The notes below the pieces were generated by a model. The model made no database searches, had not been told where the DNA came from, and was given only the letters and a program-made list of their open reading frames with translations. Below, piece by piece: positions 24,200 to 34,517 of a stretch of DNA of 64,000 nt. Source of the DNA: Alopecurus myosuroides. Taxonomy: Eukaryota > Streptophyta > Magnoliopsida > Poales > Poaceae. Location: the NCBI GenBank assembly GCA_028641055.1, contig CM054060.1, positions 295,609,480 through 295,673,479 of the forward strand, given 5' to 3'. The stretch's first letter is position 1. Each line of letters begins with the position of its first letter. A program made the translations under genes and the position numbers.

Positions 24200-24985
24200 C
24201 GGGGGGCACGCCGCCCTATGGTGTGGCCCCTCTCTAGGTCTCTTCCTTCGGGACTCCGTGGAACCTTCGGGAATTCTAAGACTTCCGGGTTTTGAATTTT
24301 CCAATTCCGAGAATATTTTTAGAGCAACTTTTCTGAAATTAAAAACAGCAGAAAATAGGAAACTGGCTCTATGGCATCTTGTTAATAGGTTAGTCCCGGA
24401 AATCGATAAAAATGACATTAAAGTGTATATCACACATGTAGGAAATAACATGAAAACAACATGGAACATCAGAAATTAAGGATACATTTATGACGTATCA
24501 ACATCCCCAAGCTCAGTTCCTACTCGTCCTCGAGTAGGTAAACGATAAAAACACAAAAATTTTGAGGTGACATGCTACCAACATAAACTTGCTCATCGAT
24601 AATGTAAAGTCATATGTAAGATGAGATCATCGAACTTCAACACAAGCATGATAAATAAAATTTTAACAATAAAGCATAGCAATCACCTTGCATCATGAGA
24701 AGTAACACAAATAAAAGATCATGAATAACAACGCATCGAAAGTTATACGTTTGTTTCAAGTATAGAGAAAGCATGGCAAAGTGATATTTCGCTTAAGAGT
24801 GGGAAAAAACATAAATGCCAGGACACCTTCAAAGTTCATGAGTAAGACTAGAACAAATAATTTAAGAGCAAGCAATAACACATCATGAATCAATTAATAA
24901 TGTTCCTGAGACAAATGCACATTAAACTCGGAATGGAAACTATGCTCTTTCAACTATGCATAAAGTTAGAAGATGGAGACTTAAC
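24200..24985 (-). mobile_element. Element D: LTR remainder and PPT-proximal internal region
   Basis: 24200-24500 is the inner end of the element D LTR, ending GACGTATCA. 24501-24985 matches the corresponding internal region of element C (51702-52210), for example CTACTCGTCCTCGAGTAGG and GAGGTGACATGCTAC. Similarity stops near 24.98 kb, where copia sequence begins, so element D was truncated there by insertion or rearrangement. Confidence 0.7.
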
Positions 24986-26480
24986 ATAAAAGTAAAACTT
25001 AAACCCTTTTCAACATAGAAGGAAGCCACTAACGAGATTCTTCTTTATGGCAGGGACATGTTGCACGTTCTTGAGCTGCACGATCCTTCCCGAAGTAAAC
25101 TTCAGATCGGCCGTGCTAACACCAAGTACAGAAACACTTGCGCTGTTCCCCATCAATAGAGACCCGTTCCTTGTGACTTGATAAGAAGAAAACAATGAGA
25201 TGTTAGCACACACATGAATATTTGCACCTGTGTTAATCCACCAATCAGTAGACTGACAAACTGAAAATACAGTAAACAAATTACCATACCCAGATGCCCC
25301 ATTCTCATTGTTCCTCACAATCATGTTGACAGCCTTGGAATCCTGTCATGGCTTCTTGTACTTGTTTGGGCACTTCACAGCCCAGTGTTCCAGTGAACCA
25401 CAAGTGAAGCCGGCATCTTTCTTCTTATCATTCTTGAAGGTCTTCTTAGCCTTCTTCCTGAAGTCGGTATTCTGCTGGACTCTAGTCCTCGCCTTCTTCT
25501 TGTGGGAGTTGTAGTTCTTCTATACCATATTGGCCGCAGAAGTCCCTTCGTTCTTTTTTCCATGTGAGTCCTTTGACCTCGAATTCTGCTCAACACTCAG
25601 ATGGCCGATGACACCCTCTACTGAGAATTCACGCCTCTGATGTTTCAGATTAGTGTCGAAGTTTCTCTAGGAATTAGGTAGCTTAGCGATTATGCATCCC
25701 GCAACATACTTTCCTAGTAGCACGCACTTGAGAATTTCAAACTCCTTAGCGATGCACTGTATCTAATGAGCCTGCTCCAATACAGAACGATTTTCGACCA
25801 TTCTGTAGTCATGGAACTGCTCTATATTGTACATCTCGCTGCCAGCATCGGTTGCGCCGAGTTTGGATTCGAGCGCCTCCCACAAGTACTTGGCAACCCG
25901 CATATGTAAATATGCGTCAACAAACTTATCTCCGATCACGCTTAGAACGCATCAAACAAATATGACAGTGGAATCCCTAAACGTCTTCTCCTGTTCAGGA
26001 GTAATCGTTCCAGTGGGAGTAACACCGGCGACCCAGAACATGTTCATAGCCGTGAGCCATAAGATTGTTTTGGTCTGCCAACGCTTAAATTACATCACCG
26101 TAAACAGGTCCGGTTTCAGTGCAGTAGTAAAAACATGAATCGAAAATTGCCTACACATATTAGGTTTTTGGATTGTGAAGAATTTAGGCAATTTACAGAT
26201 TAAATTAATCAAAATATAAATCATGAACATGACGTAAACATACTGATAATTAACCATGTTTCTGCATACTAGATTGATAGTAGATACATCCAGGCAAAGT
26301 ACTAGTTTTGCACACATGGAAATAAATAAGGACAGGGATAGACGTGTTATACCCTGCGGTGGGCCACTTGGCAGTAGCCGTAGCAGAGGTGATAGCGGCG
26401 GCGGCTGCAGCAGCGGTGGCCTCGGTGGCAGTAGTGGCAGCAGCAGCGCGTTCAGCTTCGATGGACATGTTAACGATGAT
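24985..26480 (-). pseudogene. Copia gag and protease fragment
   Basis: On the minus strand the Gag start MSIEAERAAAATT (about 26468) is followed by degenerate Gag, a CCHC-knuckle remnant (FTCGSLEHWAVKCPNK, about 25410-25370) and the protease region [15 protein letters not shown] with [15 protein letters not shown] (25324-25030). The protease motif reads NTGA where active enzymes have DTGA. Several frameshifts and stops are present, for example TAG and TAA codons in Gag. Integrase, RT and RNase H are missing; the copy ends abruptly at element D sequence. Confidence 0.8.
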
Positions 26481-27060
26481 GGTGATGCATTAGTAGTCGA
26501 AGCAGACGTACGGCAGCGAGCAGTCGCGTAGGAGACGCTCCCCAAAAACCTAATCGCCCATCTCCCGTACATGATATGAAGAGGCGGGGTTTCGGAGGCC
26601 GTACACGGCCGACGGGATGGGATCACCGGTGGCAACAACAAAGAGAGGAATGACAAAGGCGCAAAGAGTATGAGGTGTGTATTTCTGTGTCCGCCTGAGC
26701 CCTCAATATATAGGCACGACCGGGTAGGAGAACGGTCAGCTCACAAATTAAATTGGCGTTTACCGCGTGATCAATGCGGCTTTTTACTACGCGCGGTTGT
26801 TGACTCCCCGATTCCGACTGCCAAAATAAAGGCATCGACTCGGCTCATTCTCGCAACCTGCGGCGCGTCGTGGCGAGGCGGGCGACGGAGGAGGAGCGCG
26901 CGTGTGGAACACCTCCATAACCCCTCTCTCTTCATACCAACTCACACTAGTGGGAGAGAGCTCACCTTATAAACTGGTGCAAAACCCTCCTAGCTAGCAA
27001 TATGGGACTAAACTTCCACCATTTGCTATGACAACATGGGCCTTAGGGATTAAATAAAAA
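26481..27060 (-). mobile_element. Probable 5' LTR and leader of the copia fragment
   Basis: This lies directly upstream of the copia Gag start. On the minus strand it contains GCTAGGAGGGTTTTGCACC near 26990 and a TATATATTGAGG box near 26705. The layout is that of a copia LTR plus leader, but I find no second LTR, primer binding site or target duplication, so the ends are approximate. Confidence 0.5.
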
Positions 27061-27344
27061 ATTCCTGGTGGGTCTAAAACCCACCTCAAATTTCAGCAAA
27101 AGCAAAGTTGTATCATCAAGTTTATAAAATGAAGTTAAGTTAGCGTTCACCTGATCACTTATAAGTTTTGCACAACTTCATGTTATAAGTCCATCAACGA
27201 CTGGAGTAGCAGCAATGCTTGGGATGTCCTCGTCAATAAGTCTGAGTCGGTCAACAAGAATGAACTTAAAGCAACACAAATTATGAATATTTTCTGTTAT
27301 TGGACCCAAATAATGGTAGATCTAAGGGTGAATCTAGAGCCAAG
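27061..27344. other. Short intergenic stretch, nothing recognised
   Basis: AT-rich, no coding signal and no repeat structure that I can see. It ends with AAG, the target duplication of the CACTA element. Confidence 0.4.
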
Positions 27345-27359
27345 CACTACTAGAGATTT

Positions 27360-27640
27360 GCTTATAGCAGCATATCCTACCACAGGCGAACACGAAAGTC
27401 GACGCGCCTGGGCTACTTAGCGCAGGCGAACAGGATATATATGCGCCTGGGGTAAGTCTCTTACCCCAGGCGAACCAATTACGGAAGCGACTGGGGTAAA
27501 GTGTGGCAGGGCCACCCATCACCACCCCCTGGCACTCTTTCTTTACCCCAGGCGAATAGCGTACCTGTTCGCCTCCGGTATAGCACATATCCCAGGCGAA
27601 AAACGTACCTCTGCGCCTGGGGTAAGCCCTCGCTGTTGCT
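27360..27640. repeat. CACTA left subterminal repeat array
   Basis: About ten copies of a motif near CAGGCGAA or TTCGCCTG, often extended to ACCCCAGGCGAA, in both orientations. The right-hand counterpart is 29932-30175. Confidence 0.85.
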
Positions 27641-27649
27641 GCAAAAAAT

Positions 27650-27860
27650 GAGAAAACCTTTAGAACCGTTTTGTGATACAAACCGGTTCTAAAGGATCTG
27701 TCCTCTGGGCCCCGTCCCTGCAGCAAATGGCCGCAAGGCCTTTAGGACCGGTTCTAAAGGATCTGTCCCCTGGGCCCCCCTCCCTGCAGCTTGTATCACA
27801 AACCGGTCCTAAAGGCCTCCTTTAGAACCGTTTTGTATCACAAACCGGTTCCAATGTGCT
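27650..27860. repeat. Palindromic repeats inside the CACTA element
   Basis: Several inverted units around CTTTAGAACCG and CGGTTCTAAAG, separated by TTTTGTGATACAAA-like spacers, form hairpins. The motif style is that of other grass DNA transposon ends, so this may be a nested fragment or a second internal repeat class. No target duplication is evident. Confidence 0.6.
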
Positions 27861-28711
27861 TAGCTCAATGCTTTTGTATTCTAAGTGGTCACCAGATCAC
27901 CCGCACACGCACCCACACGCCTCCGTCGTCTCCCACGCCAGTGTCGAGGAGGAGCAGAGCAGGTCGCCGCCGCCCACTCCGTCGTCGTCGTCGTTGTGGA
28001 TCCAGGTCAGCCCCCCTCCCTCCCATCCCCCCTCCATCCCAGCCCACTCCCTCCCGTCGTCGTTGTGGATCCAGAGGATGCATAGGCGCCTGCTCCTGGT
28101 GGCCGCGGTGCTCCTAGATTAGACGAATCTGAAATGGATTTAGTGAACCGGTTTTGTTGCCCATATGCAACAGATTAACAACAGGACCTATACAATATCT
28201 CATTGCATCACATCCTATGCATGCACACTGGACTTCACTTGCTGCTATACAATATCTTCAAAGAAATATCTTCAAATATGTGAACTGGATATTATCTTAA
28301 TCACATTTCTACCTCCCTGATGGTGAATGAATTAAGATGGATAATAATCAGTGATAAAAGTTTCCGTAGAAACTTGTTCCATTGGTGACCAATGGTCTCA
28401 AGGGGGAAGGAATGTCAGGGAATGTAATAGGGGGGTTATTAGTGGTTTAGTAGCAGTGAGGGTATTATCGGTATTTCACCTAAGATTCTGTTTCCCATGT
28501 GGCTTCACAATGCTGGCAAAGCATCGGTTTCGTCACATGATTCTGCATTTCAGGAATCCACCTATAAGTGTTGCTTTGTTTTTGGATATTCCAATAAAGT
28601 AGATAGCCTTTCTGCATTTGTTTTGTGATAGGTAGGTGTTGCCATTTGTCTTTGTTTTGTGATAGCTAAGCTCCTCTAACCTCTATGTCTACTTTCTTAA
28701 TTTAATAGAAC

Positions 28712-29654
28712 ATGGCTTGCAAAGTATGTCGGTCCCGATGTGTCGAAGGACGATTCACCGGGTCTTCTTTCATGCTTCAGCTCCACGACGGTGACTTTGA
28801 TTCTTTGGTAATTAACAAACGATTCTTTTTATGTTAACTTGCAACTTGTGTTCTTTCGTTTTACTATCCAGCTTAGATTGATATGTTTCTTAACAAAAGA
28901 TTCTTTTATATTTCTTTTTTAGATTGTACCATGCAATATTCGGGAAGAGTTCAACGAGTTCGCCACCTATAATTTAAGCGGATATGATTACATTCACTTC
29001 TCTATGGCAGAACCGCAACCTCGTATCAAAATTGTGTATATGGGCGGGATTGCGAGCGAGGATGGCGGTAGTGAGGATGATATGGACACTGAGAATGATA
29101 TGGACACTGAGGATGATATGGACGAGGAGGACCCATGGAAACATGTGGTGGTTGCTCAAAGAGCCAATCTTAGCGAGCTTGAGAAGGACCGTGTCCTTCA
29201 GAAACTCGCCCAGATAGATAGCTACATCGGGTTCCCTTTCGTGCATCGCATCACCAACACTAATGTCTCCAATGGACATGTCATGGTATGTTTCTTAACA
29301 CTTTCTTATTCCTATAGTTGCTTATGTTATAATGTGGCCGGTATGTGACATTGTGCTTTTATTCTTTCTTGGAATTGTGTGTTCTAGAAAATACCTATGG
29401 CGGTAGCGGACAGTGCTGGCATGGAGCAAGGTACCATTGGAGTACGCCGTGGAGAATCCGGAAATGTCACCGCAGTTCTGATCACCAGGGATAATGCTGA
29501 TGGTCGCGTCATCCTCAACTCTCAAGCATGGAGGCAGTTCCATTCCGCAAGAGTTGGTATGGAGGCTGGCCGAGCTATTCTGATCACCATGAGGAATAGT
29601 GACATCCCCAACTTGGACAAGATCATGGTCATCAACTACATCAGCCCGCGCTAG
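28712..29654 (+). CDS. Three-exon gene inside the CACTA element, possible B3-like DNA-binding protein
   Basis: Exons 28712-28807, 28923-29285 and 29388-29654 join at GT..AG sites without frame change and give 241 residues. It begins MACKVCRSRC. A first candidate domain (FMLQLHDGDFDSLIVP) is followed by a very acidic linker with a repeated Asp-Met-Asp-Thr-Glu motif (around residues 75-95). A C-terminal domain follows (FVHRITNTNV ... MKIPMAVADS ... AVLITRDNADGRVIL ... WRQFHSARVGMEAGRAILIT). The order, a KIP motif, a strand pair, an aromatic-x-x-Phe motif and a Gly before a hydrophobic strand, resembles a plant B3 domain. That assignment is tentative. It has no similarity that I recognise to CACTA transposases, so it looks captured. 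There are no internal stops. Confidence 0.65.
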
Positions 29655-29931
29655 ATAGATGACGAGTTTGTTCAAATTAGAACAAATAATCATTTCCATC
29701 TGACTAACTACTGGATTTATTAGTATTATGGTTGTTTTCGAGACTATGTAATTTTGTTGAACTATGTGGTGATGATCGAGACTATGTGTTGATGATCGAG
29801 AATATTTCTGTTATGAAACTTAATTGTGTCATTTTGCTGTTATTCTGTCATTTTGATACTTATTTCTGTCAATTTCCTGTATTTCTGTTATTTTGGTTTC
29901 TTTTATTTTTTTTGACACAACAAAATCATAC

Positions 29932-30175
29932 CCCAGGCGAACAGAATATAGTACCCCAGGCGCATCTGTACCCCAGGCGCACAATGCTTGTTCGCCACAG
30001 GTAAAAGGCTTACCCTAGGCGCACAAGGCCTATTCGCCTGGGGTATGTCAAGTTACCACAGGCGCATTTTCTAATTCGCCTGGGGTAAACCATTACCGCT
30101 GGCGATATGGTCCCAGGCGAACCGAAATGCGCCTGTGGTAGGCCTTTTTAGTTCGCCTGGGGTAAGCTTTCCTCT
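29932..30175. repeat. CACTA right subterminal repeat array
   Basis: About a dozen copies of the CCCCAGGCGMA / TKCGCCTGGGG motif in both orientations, matching the left array. Confidence 0.85.
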
Positions 30176-30185
30176 AGTAGTGAAG

Positions 30186-30430
30186 GGTAGGCCACGGTCT
30201 GGGATGGTCAACCAGAAGTGTCGTCACGCTGTCACCGTGTATACAGCCGCATACATTCACCCGTATAAACGTCATCTCACACTAAAAGAATATTCCGTCT
30301 TAACGAGACAAATATGTATCAAAACCGAGACTTGAACTCTAGTCACGTGAATTAATGGCACCATCCGTTGATCTACACTGTCCGTACCATATTTGTTTCG
30401 AGTTTTTCTTTTTTGAGGTATTGCTTGTTA
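30186..30430. other. Intergenic stretch, nothing recognised
   Basis: No coding signal. The part around 30330-30360 (CTTGAACTCTAGTCACGTG) has the look of an old repeat, but I cannot assign it. Confidence 0.35.
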
Positions 30431-30826
30431 GGGCATGTATAATGAGATGACGTCAACCTTTCATTAGATTTGCCACGTCGGATTTTTGCTTAGTTGGAGG
30501 AGAGAGAATAAAGAGAAAACGGGTTGTCTTCCCTTAGCTAAAAGATGATCTCTTAGAAAACGGCTGTGTGCATCAATTTGATGCAGAGGCCGGGACACCG
30601 TTCCCGTTTCAAAAAAAAAAAAAAAAGCTAAAAGATGATCTCTTAGAAAATAAAAGAAGGCTATTTTGTCTATTGTATTATATGTCTTCTCTTAGACACA
30701 TAATTTCCTACCAAAAATTAATTAGTTCTTATTAATTGATAGGGTTGACAATAAGAGATAATGCGTGTCTTCTCTAGATGACATGGAGAGCTAAGAGAAC
30801 ATGTCTTTTCTACCATTGTATATGCC
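30431..30826. mobile_element. MITE with GGGCATGTATAATG-type ends
   Basis: The left end GGGCATGTATAATG and the right end CATTGTATATGCCC are inverted with 12 of 14 matches. The element is about 306 bp without the LINE insertion at 30561-30650. It is AT-rich with no coding capacity. Flanking sequences do not show a clear duplication, so the superfamily is undecided. Confidence 0.65.
30537..30650 (+). mobile_element. Extremely 5'-truncated LINE tail with 24-bp target duplication
   Basis: A 50-bp insert (30561-30610: CGGCTGTGTGCATC ... CCGTTTC) followed by A16 (30611-30626) is flanked by two identical 24-bp copies of target sequence (30537-30560 and 30627-30650, starting GCTAAAAGATGATC). The inserted text, including GATGCAGAGGCCGGG, is the 3' end I recognise from grass LINE elements. 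The structure is that of target-primed reverse transcription aborted after about 50 bases. Confidence 0.9.
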
Positions 30827-31157
30827 CTGCCCTTACGAGTTGTGTCAATTCGTTCTAGTATAGAATATTTGTTTATCCGCATTAAAAAAAACGCATTCCT
30901 CTCAAAGAAAAACAGAAAAATGGTCTAGGATTTCCATTTCCTTTACGTGCGCCTATTTTTGACGGAGCAGCCCCCGAATACCCGAGGAGGCACGCGCACC
31001 TGGAAGCATCCGGAACACTGGAGGCGTGGCACCGCAGCCCGTCGCCCGCACTGACCAGCCATCACTCCGCGCCGCCGTGCACCTCGCGGCGTTGGACTGC
31101 AGACGGGACAGGGTGCAGTCGATCGTGAGGGCGCGCGGGATCGAGGAGGAGCCGCCG

Positions 31158-34100
31158 ATGGACCCGTCCGACGTCGAGATGGACCCCGCGGAGCACCCAC
31201 CCCAGCAGCCTCCGCAGCAGCAGCAGCCGGCGGCGGCCGGAGGTGGGTGGAGCATGCTGGCCCGCGCCCGCGGACTGCTCGAGGAGGGCCAGCCGTCCCA
31301 GGCGCTGCAGACGGTGAGAACCCTTGCCCCTCCCTTCTCCCTACCCTCACATCCCCTCTTCCGCTCCGCCTCCATATTCCCCGTGCTTCGTCGCGTCTCG
31401 ACCCTCGCCGTTTGTGCCGGAGCGGGGAATTCGCCACAGGTTATCGAGACGCATCTTACCCGTCCGAGGTCGATCAACTCGATTAGAACGAACGCGGTGG
31501 GCTTTCGCCGATTCGATTTCGCTTTGGATCATCTTCTCCATGGCATAATACACCTCGCGATTTCGCACTGAGCGAGAAAACGGGGTTCAGATCGGGTGAT
31601 TCGTTCTAGGGTTTAGGGTACTAGGCTTTGAGGCTTAGGATTTGCTAGGTGCGATTCGTTGCTGAAGACGTTAGGTGGTGCCTCGCTACCTTTGCGCCTG
31701 TTCTCTTCGGTTATATTCCCCTCTTCTTAGGTTAGCAAGAATGTGAAGTGATGCGCGCACCGGGAAATGCTTCAACTATGTCCAGTGCTGTATATACCTT
31801 GCACCTATCAGTATTTCAACTTGCTGTTAACGAATGGATTTTCGTTGGCATGCTGAGTAAGCTCTATGGGTGATTGGACAAGCGTGTGAGGACTGACCAC
31901 ATGAAGGGGGGAAGTAGATGGCATGTGGTGTAGCCTTACAAATATGTTCTGCTAATCCTTGTCTACCGAATTGTAATTGCCATGCCGTAATGTAGATTCC
32001 TGTGTTGTGTGTTGTCTGAGTTCCCCTGCAGTCACACTAGTTTTTGATAAATTCTTTAGAGTTTCCCATGTAGTTACACTAGTAACAAATGGTAAGAGTT
32101 TGAGTTTCCCCTGCAACTGTGCAGCTAGAGTATCTTTTTTGAGTAAGTAATTGTTAAGAGTTAGTTTCATTTTCATGCAGTGTATTTTCTGATGATTTGT
32201 TTCCAATTGTTACATTTTGTGCTTGTGCAGACTGCTATCCTCGTCCTCCTTACAGTGTAGGGAGTTTGTTACCTTTTTTGTTCATTTCCTTTGGTATTAT
32301 TAATGTGGAACTTCAAAGATTTTTCTTCTTCAGTTGAGTTGGGTAGTGGGGATTTCTGTACAGCCTACCATAGTATTTACAAAACAATTGTTTCTTAAGG
32401 AGGGTTCTAGGAATTCATATTTTCTTGGAATGAACACCAATGCGCCACCCAAAGTGGGCTGTACAGATCAGCCGGGTATGTTCGAACTTATTGACAGGAA
32501 TCATTTATCTCATGCGATGGTTTTGTAGTTTTGTGAATTGTGTATCTGCAGTGTTCAAACTATTCTGTTTTCTGAGCCTACCCCTACTTGTTTGGGACTG
32601 AAAGGCTTGGTTGTTGGTTGGTTGGTTGGTATCTGCAGTGTGCAAACTATTCTGTTTTCTGAGCCCACACTGGATAAGGTAGAATGAAATGCATTAACAT
32701 GTAATAGCTTTAACCTTAGCCTTATGCAGGATGTCTTGGGTTGTCATGGTGTATATGTGCAGTTTGCATTTGGTAGACATGAAAGGCAATTAAACCAATT
32801 GTAGTTAAGCTAATAGGTACAGATACAAAAGATAGAAAATCAATAAGTTTGGATTTGCTACCTTGGTGAAACTACTTGAGTGTTGATTCTATGGAGCTAA
32901 TTGAGGTTGAGGACAGGAGTACTAACCAACCTTACTAAACATGCATAACTATGCAGCATAGAATTAGGATATTTATCGCATGTTTTCATTGGACATACAT
33001 ATGTGATTTTCTACTTGATGCATGGGATGGATTTTTTCTAAGATGATCCAAATGAGCAATGTCTGGTCTTCGCCATGACCAAAGTACTGGGAATCGTTCA
33101 CAGAGACCTTTACATATGTGTACTCCTTATACATGAGTGTAATTGCTTGTTGATACCGACCACCACTTGTGTGCAAATTGCGCTAAAGGCTGCTTTCTAT
33201 TTGTGTTATTTCTTCAATTCTTCTGTCAGTAGTCATTCCCTAGTGCAAACAAGATACGATTGCAGTAATGGTTGGAACGAGAAGAAGCAACCATGGAGAA
33301 GGTAAGAAATAGCAAACATGGAAAGGGATAAAAACTAGGGATGAGCAAGGGGGAAAGAAGGCTAAGGAGGGGCCAAGAACTGGCGAATGAGCAGATGTGG
33401 AAGAAGGATTTGGCATGGGGCGGATGGCTAAAATCGAGTATAGTGGCATAAGGGCTAATGGGTGGTGAAATGGGTGTTATTTTTTCAAGGACAAACAAAT
33501 GAGTGGTATTTTGGGAAATGTCAATTCACTTAGTGGTCTGAGGTCAGTTATCCCTTAACGAAGGTGCAGGACTAGTACTTTCATGAGGTTTGGTACCAGG
33601 GGTTTTAACTTGTATACTTTGATGAAAATAATGTTGTGTGAGATAAATAGTATCCCCTCCGTCACATAATATAAGATGTTATTACAGCCAATATAGAAGT
33701 ATATTGGTTGTTATAACATCTTATATCATGGGAGGGAGTAGTATAGAAGTTTTCCAAATGAGTGGTATTTTGGGAAATGTCAATTCACTTAGTGGTTTGA
33801 GGTGGTTATCCCTTAACGAAGGTGTAGGACTAGTACTCTCATGAGGTTTGGTATCAGGGGTTTTAACTTGTACACTTTGATGAAAATAATGTTGTGTGTG
33901 AGATAAATAGTACTCTCTCCGTCACATAATATAAGATGTTATAACAACCAATACTATATTGGTTGTTATAACATCTTATATCATGGGATGGAGGGAGTAG
34001 TATAGAACTTTTCCAAATTGGTATTGTTACTTTGTTGAGATTATTATGATAAGTCCTTTTTTCTCATTACTTTACGGAAAGTTTTACTTTTCCTAGTTCT

Positions 34101-34517
34101 GCTATGGAACTAAACAAATTTCCCTGACTAATCCTAAACTTTGTGCAGATACTGATGGCCATAAGATCTCAAGGTGGTGACCAGGCTCTCATCCAGACGC
34201 TGAACCGCGCCAGGGAACTGTACAGGCAGCGGTCGCAGCCCACTCCCAATGTTGATGAGCTCGCTTCATTCCTCGCAAGATGTGCTATAGCAGAATCTCA
34301 GTCGCCGAACCCCAATCCGCAACCGCAAGCACCTGGTTCTGACCCCGTCATGATGTTGGACTCTGACGAGTCCTGCATACTTGCTACTTGTGGGCGTAAG
34401 CAGATTATCTTGGATGCCTTCTCGGATGGGAGCAGCTTCATTTGCTTGAAATGTGGTGGGCTCTTCAGTACGTCACGCAAAGATGAGCATCTGGCCTACT
34501 GGTGTGGGGCTGCATGA
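31158..34517 (+). CDS. Small two-exon plant protein with C2HC-like finger, unknown function
   Basis: Exons 31158-31313 and 34149-34517 (intron 2835 bp, GT..AG, phase 0) encode 174 residues. I chose the ATG at 31158 because GCCGCCGATGG is a strong start context; an in-frame ATG at 31026 would add 44 Arg/Ala-rich residues. The N-terminus MDPSDVEMDPAEH is followed by a Pro/Gln run, then a predicted helix (SMLARARGLLEEGQPSQALQ) joined across the intron to ILMAIRSQGGDQ. The C-terminus has ICLKCGGLFSTSRKDEHLAYWC, a C-x2-C-x12-H-x4-C pattern that could bind zinc. Frame continuity across a long intron and even coding composition support a real gene. I do not recognise a named family. Confidence 0.8.
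33501..34015. repeat. 259-bp tandem duplication inside the intron, each copy with a MITE
   Basis: GAGTGGTATTTTGGGAAATG starts at 33501 and again at 33760. The two units are nearly identical over their length. Each contains a Stowaway-like MITE (33654-33738 and about 33913-33998) with CTCCGTCACATAATATAAG ends folding back on CTTATATCATGGGAGGGAG. The duplication therefore postdates the MITE insertion. Confidence 0.88.

Larger units (their letters stand above)
27345..30182. mobile_element. CACTA DNA transposon (2838 bp) carrying a host-like gene
   Basis: It begins CACTACTAGAGA and ends TCTAGTAGTG, so the termini are inverted and start with CACTA. It is flanked by the 3-bp duplication AAG (27342-27344 and 30183-30185), as is diagnostic for CACTA elements. 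Many subterminal repeats built on CCCCAGGCGAA / TTCGCCTGGGG fill the first 300 and last 250 bases in both orientations; these are expected transposase-binding sites. No transposase gene is present, so it is non-autonomous. Inside lies an intact-looking three-exon gene (28712-29654). Confidence 0.93.

Noticed and set aside
26256..26531. Gly/Ser-rich 91-codon plus frame
   Set aside because: Antisense of the Ala-rich copia Gag N-terminus.
31026..31571. 181-codon frame starting upstream of the C2HC-like gene
   Set aside because: It reads through the GT donor at 31314 into intron sequence. Only 31158-31313 joins in phase to the downstream exon, and the earlier ATG gives a biased N-terminus.
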